Below, piece after piece: positions 14,110 through 22,818 of a DNA stretch of 42,908 bases (position 1 is the stretch's first letter; every line of letters starts with the position of its first letter). Made by a program: the position numbers and the translations under genes. Source of the DNA: Candidatus Bathyarchaeota archaeon. Its GTDB lineage: Archaea > Thermoproteota > Bathyarchaeia > 40CM-2-53-6. The stretch is taken from assembly GCA_005888745.1 (NCBI GenBank), contig VBBS01000028.1, positions 1 to 42,908 on the forward strand, given 5' to 3'. The notes under the pieces were generated by a model. It had not been told where the DNA came from. It worked only from the letters and a program-made list of their open reading frames with translations, and did not search any database.

Positions 14110-16071
14110 TCAGGAGCCGAGATGTTTGAGAAAGAACTCGGTTATCTTCGAATAGCAGGTCACCCTATTCTTGAATCGAAGCACATCATGTCCTTCGTCC
14201 TCGAAGACAAGATAGTCAACTTGGACGCCCCGTTTGCGAAGGTCTGCTGCAATCTCAGCTGACTCTGGCTCCGGCACCCTAGGGTCGTTCTTTCCTTGGA
14301 TGATCATCAGCGGACACGTAAGACTCGCCAAGTAAGTCTTCGGCGAGTGCGCCAACAGCACGTCACGGTCCTTCACAGGGTCTCCGACCGCCAGTCGGAT
14401 GTAGGGCATCCAAGAGGGTGGAGTTCGAGAGGCCCACTTTGGCAAGTCGTAGGGTCCGAACATGTCCACCGCGGCCTTCCACATGGTTGGAAACCGGGAA
14501 GCTAATGTTAGAGTCATGAAGCCACCGTAGGATCGTCCGACGACAGCTCTGCGCTTAGAATCGATTCTAGCGTCCTTCTCTAGGTGTCTCAAGCCTTCCA
14601 GGTGGTCTTTAACGTCGTTTCCGCCCCAGTCCCTGTCGACCAGCTTCATGTACTTCATCCCATACCCAGAGCTTCCTCGGACGTTCGGGACGAAGACCGC
14701 AAACCCGTTCAACGTCAAGTACTGTATCAGAGGCATCGAGAACCAAGTGAAATCAGGTCTCTCCTGGCCTTGAGGCCCGCCATGAACATATTCCACCAAT
14801 GGGCGTGGACCCGTGTATCCGAGCTTAGACGACGGAAAATACAGTCGAGCTGAAACCTTCAGACCGTCCCAAGTAGTGTAGCTAGCATCTTCCCCGGCTG
14901 AAAGATAATCTTCAGGAATGCCCAAGACTTTCTCGTCTGAAAGGCGAGTCACGGAGCCCTTCCCGCTTGGAGGATAGAGGTAGAGTTGGGAGGGCATGTT
15001 GGCTTTGGTGAACGACAAAACATACTCAATGGTCATCGGCGGACCTTTGTTTACCTGCCATTCTAGTCCCTGGATTACGCCATTAGAAAGCTGGCCTTGG
15101 CCACAAAGATTTTTGGTGATTCTGAATGACGGAAGATTGTCGGAAGTGAAAGTCCCCTCGTAGACCCATGAAGCCCCGCCAATGTTGTAGATGAGAACGA
15201 AGAGGTTATCTTCGACTTTCTTTGACCCGATAAGCTCTCCGACTCCTGTGTGTTTCAGCCCGCGAATCTGGACTTCAACTGGTTTGGAGGGATTGGCAAA
15301 TCCAAGATAGGTTAGGCCTCCGTCGTCGTGAAAGATGCTCGATACGAAGAGCAGTCCCTTGTCATCATCAACGAAGCTGCACCAGTCGATTCCAGAGGGT
15401 GAGACCGACTTGCCGCCTCTCTCAGCCAGAGGAATCCCGTAGAGGAGTTTCCGCTCCTTCATTCCCTCCTCCCAGTAATATAGAACAACGTCACCTGCAG
15501 TGTATCCGTCCGCTAGGATTACCTTGGAATGATCAGAGTTGACGCCAATACACCTGTTGCCGTAAAGGCTTCTCCCGAGAGAGGTTACAGTACCGGTTGT
15601 CAAGTCAACCCGCAAACATTCTGTCTCAGGGTTCTTTCTGTCATCTCGATCGAAATATGCAATATTCTTCTCGATATCGCAATCAACGCAGGCCAGCTTC
15701 TCGTCTTGATACCTATCACCCAGACTCTTTTCGGGAATGCCTCCTTCAACCGGAATCAGCATCGGCTGGTAATTCTCGTTCCCAAGCTTGTCCATCATCA
15801 CCAAGACTTTTCCGAGCCCGGGCAGAACATGGAAATTGTGCCCATCCATCAGATGCGGATTCACCAAAGCCTCGCCCCCGGGAAGGAGTGGTTGAGGAAT
15901 ACTTCCGTTCTTGGCCATGGAGTAGAGGCTTAGAACTCCGCTGAAATCGGACAGAAAGAACACCTTACTCCCGACGATCTTCGGGGCGAGCAACAAGCGA
16001 GCGGAAAGAAGAGATTCTATCGGAAAGCGCGGCTTCGCCGATGCCCTAACCAGGGTTTCGGTGACTGTCAA
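14110..16071 (-). CDS. S9-family prolyl-oligopeptidase-like serine peptidase
   Basis: This is a 653-residue cytoplasmic peptidase of family S9 (acylaminoacyl-peptidase or prolyl oligopeptidase type), which cleaves short peptides. Seen: an N-terminal beta-propeller (residues about 20-390, with repeated strands), then an alpha/beta-hydrolase domain. The catalytic serine is in GRSYGGFM (Ser514), the acid is Asp596 (GKNDPRVP) and the histidine is His628 (DEGHDVLR). RPLVEYVHGGPQGQ is the oxyanion-hole region. There is no signal peptide. The start is a TTG at 16071. The gene converges with the acidic ORF and stands alone. The length is typical of the family. Confidence 0.93.
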   Translation of the reverse strand: MTVTETLVRASAKPRFPIESLLSARLLLAPKIVGSKVFFLSDFSGVLSLYSMAKNGSIPQPLLPGGEALVNPHLMDGHNFHVLPGLGKVLVMMDKLGNENYQPMLIPVEGGIPEKSLGDRYQDEKLACVDCDIEKNIAYFDRDDRKNPETECLRVDLTTGTVTSLGRSLYGNRCIGVNSDHSKVILADGYTAGDVVLYYWEEGMKERKLLYGIPLAERGGKSVSPSGIDWCSFVDDDKGLLFVSSIFHDDGGLTYLGFANPSKPVEVQIRGLKHTGVGELIGSKKVEDNLFVLIYNIGGASWVYEGTFTSDNLPSFRITKNLCGQGQLSNGVIQGLEWQVNKGPPMTIEYVLSFTKANMPSQLYLYPPSGKGSVTRLSDEKVLGIPEDYLSAGEDASYTTWDGLKVSARLYFPSSKLGYTGPRPLVEYVHGGPQGQERPDFTWFSMPLIQYLTLNGFAVFVPNVRGSSGYGMKYMKLVDRDWGGNDVKDHLEGLRHLEKDARIDSKRRAVVGRSYGGFMTLTLASRFPTMWKAAVDMFGPYDLPKWASRTPPSWMPYIRLAVGDPVKDRDVLLAHSPKTYLASLTCPLMIIQGKNDPRVPEPESAEIAADLRKRGVQVDYLVFEDEGHDVLRFKNRVTCYSKITEFFLKHLGS

Positions 16072-16619
16072 AACTAGATCGCTGAATTCAGAGATAGCCT
16101 AGACTATCAAGCTTTTCGAAGAGAGCTCCTCCAAGCCTAGGACCGAGGAAAAACGTAGGATAGGGAGGCCGCGGTTTCAGCTATTCACCGGCCAGAAATC
16201 CCATAAGATGACTGTCGACGAATTTTTGGGGTTCTGTCGAGTCCTCGGTTGTTCGAGGACTAGACTTGCTCATCGACCCTGGGGATTACCGTCGTCGGGT
16301 TCCCCTTAGTTGCTTCACCTGAGAGCAGTTACGCCTCAGAGACACATTGTCTCGTCTCGGCAGGGAACGGTCGAACCTCATCCCAACGTGACGGGCTCAT
16401 ACGACGACCGCTAACCTATACTGAGTAATTTCTCAAACATAACTGTTAGAGAGGACTGAAGCTACCACTACTTACTAACAACCGAAGAGTTGACATTGCC
16501 AGGCATAGGAAACCGTTTTTCCTCTAAACGTAAGGGTTGAACAACTTAGTTGCGATCCATCCAGAGTTAGCGACCAGTAGAGGCAAAGCTTCTCGCAGGA
16601 AAACTTGTTCTCCGGGAAC
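16072..16619. other. Intergenic region with candidate structured RNA
   Basis: No protein gene is seen in this stretch before ribosomal protein S7. It contains a perfect 7-bp hairpin GTCCTCG/CGAGGAC (16241-16260). Directly after it lies the element CATCGACCCTGGGGATTACC (16271-16290), followed by GGGTTCCCC, which closes a second hairpin. The same element recurs at 31821. Confidence 0.5.
16271..16305 (+). repeat. Dispersed hairpin element, copy 1
   Basis: CATCGAC-C-C followed by GGGGATTACC and, after a six-base loop, GGGTTCCCC forms a stem (GGGGA with UCCCC, ACC with GGU). The first 20 bases match the copy at 31821-31840 with two transitions, and the stem is kept although the loop differs. It lies about 370 bases upstream of ribosomal protein S7. 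Confidence 0.5.
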
Positions 16620-16628
16620 GTTTAAAAT
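16620..16628 (+). promoter_or_regulatory. TATA box of ribosomal protein S7
   Basis: GTTTAAAAT is centred about 48 bases before the ATG at 16672, predicting transcription from about 16650 with a 20-base leader containing GAAGGATC as a ribosome binding site. Confidence 0.6.
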
Positions 16629-16671
16629 GCCGCAGTGACGCCGAACCCAGTAGGCAATCTGAAGGATCATT

Positions 16672-17259
16672 ATGAGCAAGGAACTCAAGAAAATCCCTGA
16701 GGTCAAGGTCTTCGGCATGTGGCCTACCGCAGGCATCGAAGCGGAGGACCCTGGACTGAAGCGGTACATCTCGGCTCGCCCCATTCTCCTTCCTCACACC
16801 AGCGGTCGACACGAACACCAACGTTTTCGAAAATCGACAATCAACGTCGTGGAACGATTGATCGATGATATGATGCGACCCGGAATCGCCGGGGGTGGCA
16901 AGGCTCGTGCGATTAGCATCGTGCGCAACGCGTTCGAGTTGATCAGTATTAAGACCCGCAAGAATCCGTTCGAAATCCTCGTCCGCGCAATACAGAATGC
17001 AGCGCCTGCAGAAGACGTGACGAGAATCGCGTATGGTGGTATCGTCTACCCGATATCAATAGACATAGCACCTCAGCGAAGAGTCGACATAGCTCTGCGA
17101 CATATCACCCAGGGTGCCAGAGCGGCCTCGCACAACAATCCTAGAAGCGTTGATGAATGCCTTGCTGACGAGCTGATACTTGCCGCGGCAAGAGACCCCA
17201 AGAGCGCTTCTGTACGCAAGCGAGACGAAATAGAGAGAATTGCGTTATCCTCTCGCTAA
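16672..17259 (+). CDS. rps7: 30S ribosomal protein S7 (archaeal)
   Basis: This is ribosomal protein uS7 of the small subunit, which nucleates assembly of the 16S rRNA 3' domain at the head. The 195-residue sequence has the archaeal/eukaryotic form: a long N-terminal extension (VKVFGMWPTAGIEAEDPGLK), then HTSGRHEHQRFRK, VERLIDDMMRPG, the helix KNPFEILVRAIQNAAP and the conserved YPISIDIAPQRRVDIALRHI. The ATG start has a GAAGG ribosome binding site and an upstream TATA box. In many archaea this gene follows S12 and precedes EF-1A; here it is alone, so the usual str-type operon has been broken up. Confidence 0.95.
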   Translation: MSKELKKIPEVKVFGMWPTAGIEAEDPGLKRYISARPILLPHTSGRHEHQRFRKSTINVVERLIDDMMRPGIAGGGKARAISIVRNAFELISIKTRKNPFEILVRAIQNAAPAEDVTRIAYGGIVYPISIDIAPQRRVDIALRHITQGARAASHNNPRSVDECLADELILAAARDPKSASVRKRDEIERIALSSR

Positions 17260-17534
17260 AGCCGATCTCTTTCCAATCGGCTCTCGCCGGAACTTCTCCA
17301 TCTCTGAAAGACAAGGAATCCCCCACCGATCGCAAAACCGACCAGCGTAGCCGCGAGATATCCATTCAGCAGATAACCAATCGGCCAGGCATTCTTTTCA
17401 ATCCACTCTTGCATGTAGGCGTTAGACTGAAACTCCCCAGAAACGACAGACAGCAATAGGGCAATGACAACAAACTGCACGAAGGCAAACAGAACGGCCG
17501 AGTCAATTCTTCGCGTTTTCTTGTTTCTTCTCAA
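17256..17534 (-). CDS. Two-helix membrane protein
   Basis: This is a 92-residue ORF with a TTG start at 17532-17534. A basic N-terminus (RRNKKTRR) precedes a first hydrophobic segment at about 13-33 (VLFAFVQFVVIALLLSVV), and a second lies at about 51-76. By the positive-inside rule both ends are cytoplasmic. The family is not recognised. It converges on ribosomal protein S7 with a 4-base overlap and is divergent from the NurA-like gene. Confidence 0.65.
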   Translation of the reverse strand: MRRNKKTRRIDSAVLFAFVQFVVIALLLSVVSGEFQSNAYMQEWIEKNAWPIGYLLNGYLAATLVGFAIGGGFLVFQRWRSSGESRLERDRL

Positions 17535-17600
17535 TTCCCAATTCTCGTTCCCTTCCTGGGTATGAAGAGTGGAAAAATAACTTACGCCTGGCTATCCCAT

Positions 17601-17608
17601 CTTTATAC
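17601..17608 (+). promoter_or_regulatory. TATA box of the NurA-HerA operon
   Basis: CTTTATAC is centred about 27 bases before 17632. This places the transcription start at or within two bases of the TTG at 17634 and argues that the frame upstream of that codon is not translated. Confidence 0.6.
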
Positions 17609-17633
17609 CCCGCCACCACCGGCCCACTGCAAA

Positions 17634-19553
17634 TTGTCAGATACAGAGAAAGAACTCGTTGGAAGTTCATCGCTGAGCTCTCAGATAGAGAGGGCCGGAA
17701 CGCTTCTGCAGAACGGAGCACTCGATCAGATCGAAGGCTATAGGACCAGGTTCGAAGCCGTGGAGGGCTTGTATGAACGGTTCTTCGAGAACATCATCCG
17801 ATCAGACTTCAATCAGGTTTCAGCCTACGACACTGCAAAGAAGTTCTTCGGAACAGACACCGTGTCCTTCGCAGCAGTAGATGGCACCGAATACTCGCGT
17901 CCCCTCTTCGACCTGGTGGTCTTCCTGGGAGGATCTTACGCATCACGTGGAAAAATCAAGTTCTCCGCAGCTCTCCCTCCGGTTGTTGATTATGAGGAAC
18001 ACTTCCTCAAGAGCGGACGGGCGCTCTCCAGTTGTGTCCCAGTATATGTAAACGAGGTTCCGGAAATAGACCAGAGCTTCCTTCATCCCGGAGAGAGCAC
18101 AGAGATGTCGCTTGCAAAGCCGCTCACGGATGAGGCAATTGCGAACAACTCCACTATACCAATGTGGATCATGACCTTCTCCGAATACTACCTCGCCTAC
18201 AAACTGGCAACAGAACCGGGCGGACCGAGAATTATCTTCTTGGACAGAAGCCTAGCAAGCAGTCTCGCCAGTCTCATCTACGATACTTCAAAACGAAAGC
18301 TCTGGAAGACCAACGGCGCTCTCCACGGACTCGATATCGGGGGGATTCCGGTGGACATCAACGATCTGGCCTACGGACGCCATCACATCGATAACCCCTC
18401 CCTTGACCTCCCTGCGCCCCGCGGGGACTATTTGCGTTACAGATGCTGGCTAGCCCTTGAGCGCCACGGTCCACAGTCCCTTGATTCGTTATGCACAATC
18501 TTGGGAATCAGTGAACAAGACAGGCGAAGACGAGTAGATCGAATACTTCGAAAGTCAAGACTCGAAGGCTTCCTTGAAGAACTGCTCGGGACCTACGGGC
18601 TGAAGGAACGATACCTAGGCACGTGGACCCGGATCAAGACTCTCATCGACACGATCGGGCGTCGAATGTTTGAGGAGAAACCAAAACAGAATCCCATGAG
18701 GGTATGGAAGAACAATGACTGGCACTGGCTCACGACACAGGATCTCGCGTTCCTCACCCTCTTCACCCTCAACCTCTTGGTCGAAGAATGCTGGCGCAAG
18801 CAAATTCTTCTAGTAGGACTCACTAAAGACACGGCTGCCCGAGACCTGAAGAATCATGTTCTTCCAGTTCTCTCTTCTAACAAGATCTGGTCCACAGACA
18901 TCACTCAACAAGACCTGAGCCGGATACCGAACACCGACCGGATGATGCTTCAGACCCTAAGCGTATTCAACCATGAATCTATGAAGGTCCCATGGTCACT
19001 CACAGAATACGACTCTTCCTTCCTCATGATCGTGCCCGATTTCAAAAAACAGATAGGATTTGTTAGTGGAGCTATCCGGAACAAAATAACGCCGGAGAGG
19101 CTGTTTCTCAAATCGTACATTCAACTGTCCCAGACCGATATCGACCCCCAGCTTCGTAGCAATGTTCTGCTTCTAGACAGACTATCATACGCTAACTTTG
19201 ACTATCGTCCTGACTCAACCCTCTCGTTCAAACACTCGTACGGAAACGCGGAAGAGACAGTTAGACCCATAGTTTTCCGGGACAGGACGGTTCCGAATCC
19301 CATCCAGGATCTTGTCATGCAAACTCTCTGCGCGATGACGAGTAACAGTATTCCCGAGCTCTTCGGCCACAACAAGCCCCTCTTTATCGCGGACAAGGTT
19401 GCCAAGTGGCATAACGAGGAAATGAGGCGGATCATCGACACCACGGGCAAATGGCTTATGAACAATCCCAGCCTCCGACACTTTGTCTTCTACATGAGCA
19501 CGTTCAGGGAGAGGAGAAGCGAGATTGAAGGTAGTCGAAGAGGCAGCTTCTAG
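17634..19553 (+). CDS. nurA: NurA-like nuclease, unusually large
   Basis: This is a NurA-type nuclease of about 639 residues, roughly 1.5-2 times the usual NurA length, expected to degrade DNA ends together with the HerA translocase. Residue numbers here count from an upstream ATG at 17562. Seen: the metal-binding aspartates Asp107 (SFAAVDGTEYSR) and Asp228 (IIFLDRSLASSL), the LLVGLTKDTAARD motif (Lys422, Asp423), and a C-terminal NPIQDLVM...PLFIADKVAKWH block. Residues about 290-345 (LSLDSLCTILGI-like helices) look like an inserted winged helix. The TATA box at 17601 favours the TTG at 17634 as a leaderless start. It overlaps the HerA gene by 29 bases, so the two are translated together. No Mre11 or Rad50 gene is adjacent. 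Confidence 0.8.
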   Translation: MSDTEKELVGSSSLSSQIERAGTLLQNGALDQIEGYRTRFEAVEGLYERFFENIIRSDFNQVSAYDTAKKFFGTDTVSFAAVDGTEYSRPLFDLVVFLGGSYASRGKIKFSAALPPVVDYEEHFLKSGRALSSCVPVYVNEVPEIDQSFLHPGESTEMSLAKPLTDEAIANNSTIPMWIMTFSEYYLAYKLATEPGGPRIIFLDRSLASSLASLIYDTSKRKLWKTNGALHGLDIGGIPVDINDLAYGRHHIDNPSLDLPAPRGDYLRYRCWLALERHGPQSLDSLCTILGISEQDRRRRVDRILRKSRLEGFLEELLGTYGLKERYLGTWTRIKTLIDTIGRRMFEEKPKQNPMRVWKNNDWHWLTTQDLAFLTLFTLNLLVEECWRKQILLVGLTKDTAARDLKNHVLPVLSSNKIWSTDITQQDLSRIPNTDRMMLQTLSVFNHESMKVPWSLTEYDSSFLMIVPDFKKQIGFVSGAIRNKITPERLFLKSYIQLSQTDIDPQLRSNVLLLDRLSYANFDYRPDSTLSFKHSYGNAEETVRPIVFRDRTVPNPIQDLVMQTLCAMTSNSIPELFGHNKPLFIADKVAKWHNEEMRRIIDTTGKWLMNNPSLRHFVFYMSTFRERRSEIEGSRRGSF

Positions 19554-21390
19554 GTACTTCACCGATTTCGACGGGCGCTTCAAGGCCCGCCTTAGTCATG
19601 TAACACCGGCATTCATGCCTGTAGCGACCCACGAGCTAACCGGTACCTCCTCACGCTACGAGTGTCGGATCAAGGTCGAATACGACAAAGACATCATGAG
19701 TCTCGTCGAGGAAGGAATGCTCGTTGCGGTACGCAATTTCAAATCGACCCAGAAACAACAACGATATTCCCTGATGGTGATAAGCCGGATTTGGCCGGAA
19801 CACTACGGGCTCAAAGGACTCTCTGAAAACAGCTACTATCCGATGCAGTTCGAGATAATCCAGCAATCAGTCCGTGACTGGGACACAAGCGACAAGTCTA
19901 CTATGATGGTGCAGATCAGTGCTATACCCATCAACTATGACTTGCTCATTGACGGTGATGGCGAACCGAAGTACGAGAAGGGATTCTCGTATCCAGTTAT
20001 CGCTGCTGAAGCCAACATTCTAAACCGCGATATGATCAGCCACATGTACAACAAGCGAATCCTCGACAAGATCGACTACAAAGCAAAAACCACAACAAGC
20101 GATGCTTACAAGGACCCGCGTATCGGAACAATCCAGATGTTCGAGTCCATGGAAGAAAAAATCCCAATCTATCTAGATTTCGAGTCCATGGTCCGTTACC
20201 ACTTCGGAATCTTCGCCTTCACCGGTGCGGGAAAATCAAACCTTCTAGCAAACACTCTAAGGAGGATTCTCCTCCACGCTCCCGAAATCAAGGTAGTCGT
20301 GTTCGATATCTCCAGCGAATATCCATTCCTCTTGATGGACCTATTCGCTGACGAGAAGATTCCCTCGAAGATTATCCTGGAGAATCCTGTTGCCTCTGCG
20401 GACCAATTCTATGTCAGCGTTGTCAAGCCTCGGGATTACGAAAACGATGACAGGGTCCGGAAGGTCTTTGCGAGGATTTTCAGCCAGAAGAAGATCAGCT
20501 ACTACCTCAAACCCGAATCCAAGATCCCAACCTACGGGGATATTCTTGACGAACTTACCAAGATGCGGGGAGACAATCTAGAGAAACCGCACTACATCAA
20601 CGCGCTAGATCGTGTACGACAGTTTGTCAGCGATTACAAGCACGAGAACGAAAAGACTGATTCAACCTTTGTCAGCGAAGAATTTCTGATCGGGCTCGAC
20701 CAAGCTGGACAGAGCGCCGTTAAGGAGTTCAGCATATCCGACCGGAGCGGAGTGTACTCGTGGGCGACGTCTCGTCTGGCGTTAACTGAGAACATCAAAC
20801 GAGCTGACAAAGAGAAGAAGAGCGCAGGCGGACTCGATATCGAGGGCATCCGGGACCTCGTCGAGAAAGAGTCCCGGCTGACCTGCATATCTATATCGGA
20901 CCCTGTTGCGATCAAAGAGCTCGTCATTCATCTAGCGCGTGAGTTCCTGCAGCGGCGGAAGCGGTCTTTCAAGGTCAAACCGTACGTGCTATTCGTCTTC
21001 GATGAAGCTCAAGAATTCGTTCCGGACCTTTCTGGCTCCGGCGGAATTGACAAGGACTGCTCAAGGAGCGTCGAAACGTTGCTCCGGCAGGGCAGAAAAT
21101 ATGGTCTTGGAGGGTGCCTTGCGACCCAGAGAATCGCTTATCTCAACACGAACGCGCTTCAACAGTTGCACACGTATTTTGTGGGAACTCTGCCTCGACC
21201 ATATGATCGGACAGTCGTGAGTGATACTTTCACCATTGACAAGCAGATCCTGGAGAAGACTCTTGAGTTTGCGCCTGGGGAGTGGCTTCTCTCCAGTTTC
21301 ATCGCTACTGGGATGGAGAACGTTCCGATCTTCATAAGAGCAGATAATGCTGAAACCGAGGTTGAAAGGACACTGGATAAGTTGGCATGA
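19525..21390 (+). CDS. herA: HerA-like DNA translocase ATPase
   Basis: This is a HerA/FtsK-superfamily hexameric ATPase of 621 residues that would pump DNA into the NurA nuclease. Seen: an N-terminal beta-rich HAS-barrel-like region (about 1-140), Walker A FTGAGKSN (Gly234-Ser238), a DISSEYPF block after strand 2, a helical insertion at about 300-450, Walker B VLFVFDEAQEF (Asp493-Glu494) and sensor-region CLATQRIAYL (Gln535-Arg536). All ATPase residues are present, so it should be active. The TTG start at 19525 lies inside the NurA gene. The 150-residue insertion between Walker A and B is larger than in classical HerA, so this may be a variant subfamily, perhaps used in defence and not only in recombination. 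Confidence 0.87.
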   Translation: MKVVEEAASRYFTDFDGRFKARLSHVTPAFMPVATHELTGTSSRYECRIKVEYDKDIMSLVEEGMLVAVRNFKSTQKQQRYSLMVISRIWPEHYGLKGLSENSYYPMQFEIIQQSVRDWDTSDKSTMMVQISAIPINYDLLIDGDGEPKYEKGFSYPVIAAEANILNRDMISHMYNKRILDKIDYKAKTTTSDAYKDPRIGTIQMFESMEEKIPIYLDFESMVRYHFGIFAFTGAGKSNLLANTLRRILLHAPEIKVVVFDISSEYPFLLMDLFADEKIPSKIILENPVASADQFYVSVVKPRDYENDDRVRKVFARIFSQKKISYYLKPESKIPTYGDILDELTKMRGDNLEKPHYINALDRVRQFVSDYKHENEKTDSTFVSEEFLIGLDQAGQSAVKEFSISDRSGVYSWATSRLALTENIKRADKEKKSAGGLDIEGIRDLVEKESRLTCISISDPVAIKELVIHLAREFLQRRKRSFKVKPYVLFVFDEAQEFVPDLSGSGGIDKDCSRSVETLLRQGRKYGLGGCLATQRIAYLNTNALQQLHTYFVGTLPRPYDRTVVSDTFTIDKQILEKTLEFAPGEWLLSSFIATGMENVPIFIRADNAETEVERTLDKLA

Positions 21391-21414
21391 GTAGCTCGAT
21401 CTGAGTTTTGAGCT

Positions 21415-22683
21415 CTACTGGGAAGGTGCTCTTCGAAAGATCTTGTCCCTGATTGTCTCACGGAAAGCAGAGAAGACAACAATTTTCTTGCGTTGCACGA
21501 CAACCTCCGCAACTGCCAGAATTAGAAAGATGATTCCCACGACCAATCTAGTCTCGACGATTGCTGTCGAGACCCCCCAGAGGACGAAGAGAATTGTTGC
21601 GTTCGAAACGTCGTATTCAAGGTCAAGAAGAGCCGCGCAAGCATATAGCGATTGAGCCATTGTCAGGAAAATCTCGACATCATGTTGGCCGATTGGAATC
21701 GTCCCGGTCAAGCTACCTGAACTAATCACGAATACTATTGGGATAAGTGCCACTAAGGCTGTCAATTCGTTGACTGATGAGGACATGAAGTTGAGAAGTG
21801 CTGTCGGAGCTAATCGTATCGTCCGTGCCCAGTTGAAAGCGGAGACCTTCTCGGGAAATTCTGAGAGTACTGGCGCTATCCACTGGATGGAGAAGAACAC
21901 CGCTCCGGATCCCAAGAGGGGGACTAGGAGGGAGACGGCGATGGTTCTGATCGACTCGACGAAGGCGTCGGTTACGAAGACGAAGGTGAGGGCTGCAAAG
22001 ACGAACAGGCCGATAATCGCGGCAAGCCTTCGTGCAAGGGGCTTTACCTCCATGAGTGCTCGAGGCGGCCCTTCGAGAACTTCGTCCGCCTCGTTCTTGT
22101 CCTTTGGCAGTCGGAAGAGGAGCCACATGTATCCGACAAAAGTTGCGCCAAGAATCAACGAGTCGAGGAGCGACATCTCGCCCCGTATGATAACGAACAC
22201 GTAGTATAGTGACGAGCCAATCATGAACACAAGCTCGACACTCTGCTCCCTCCGGAGCGCTATCCTTGTGGGACCAGTTTGTCCGTTTCGTCGTTTCTGA
22301 ATCAATACGGTGAATAGAATCAGCGGCCACCCTAGTCCGGTTAGTAGTCTGTTGGCTCCCGTGAAGTTTGCAATCACGTTTGGTATCCAGCAGTCAACCG
22401 TACAGCCTAGGGGGTCTTTGCCTGCCTTCCAGGCGATCGTTCCCTCAACGAAATATTCTGGAATGGTCTGAACGATCGCGACGAGCGCGAGTGCGAGCCC
22501 TTTGCTGATAGAGAATTCTGAGGCTTCGGCAGCCCAAGCGATAAGGAGCGATGCGGCAATGACAGCTCCGAAGGTGAAGAAGGCCACCGTGTAGTTGGGT
22601 TGGCGAAGAACCAACACTACAAAGATCGAGATTGTTGCCCAGGCAATGAGGAGTGAGTATTCTGCGAGAATCTTGCGGCGCAC
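21415..22683 (-). CDS. Sodium/calcium exchanger family membrane protein
   Basis: This is a 422-residue cation/Ca2+ antiporter (CaCA superfamily) with about ten hydrophobic segments in two halves. Seen: the first alpha-repeat, ALALVAIVQTIPEYFVEGT (the PEY glutamate is the typical cation ligand), and the second, SSSVNELTALVALIPIVFV (Asn-Glu), separated by a charged cytoplasmic loop (DKNEADEVLEGPP). The start is a GTG at 22683. Such proteins export Ca2+ or other cations using Na+ or H+. The last residues (IRDKIFRRAPSQ) are basic and cytoplasmic. It is convergent with the HerA gene and independent of it. Confidence 0.85.
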   Translation of the reverse strand: MRRKILAEYSLLIAWATISIFVVLVLRQPNYTVAFFTFGAVIAASLLIAWAAEASEFSISKGLALALVAIVQTIPEYFVEGTIAWKAGKDPLGCTVDCWIPNVIANFTGANRLLTGLGWPLILFTVLIQKRRNGQTGPTRIALRREQSVELVFMIGSSLYYVFVIIRGEMSLLDSLILGATFVGYMWLLFRLPKDKNEADEVLEGPPRALMEVKPLARRLAAIIGLFVFAALTFVFVTDAFVESIRTIAVSLLVPLLGSGAVFFSIQWIAPVLSEFPEKVSAFNWARTIRLAPTALLNFMSSSVNELTALVALIPIVFVISSGSLTGTIPIGQHDVEIFLTMAQSLYACAALLDLEYDVSNATILFVLWGVSTAIVETRLVVGIIFLILAVAEVVVQRKKIVVFSAFRETIRDKIFRRAPSQ

Positions 22684-22818
22684 TATTCAGCCCCCTTGGA
22701 AACGGATGCGTTCGCCGGAAGCATTGCCTCTCGGTTCGCTCAACAGGCGAGCCTTGGTTGAATACTCTTCCTCTAAAGGCCGATCTCGGGTCACTGTGAG
22801 TTGTGTCAGGTAGAGGCT

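Noticed and set aside
16201-16430. Possible RNase P RNA upstream of S7
   Set aside because: The hairpins are clear, but the conserved RNase P core sequences could not be found.
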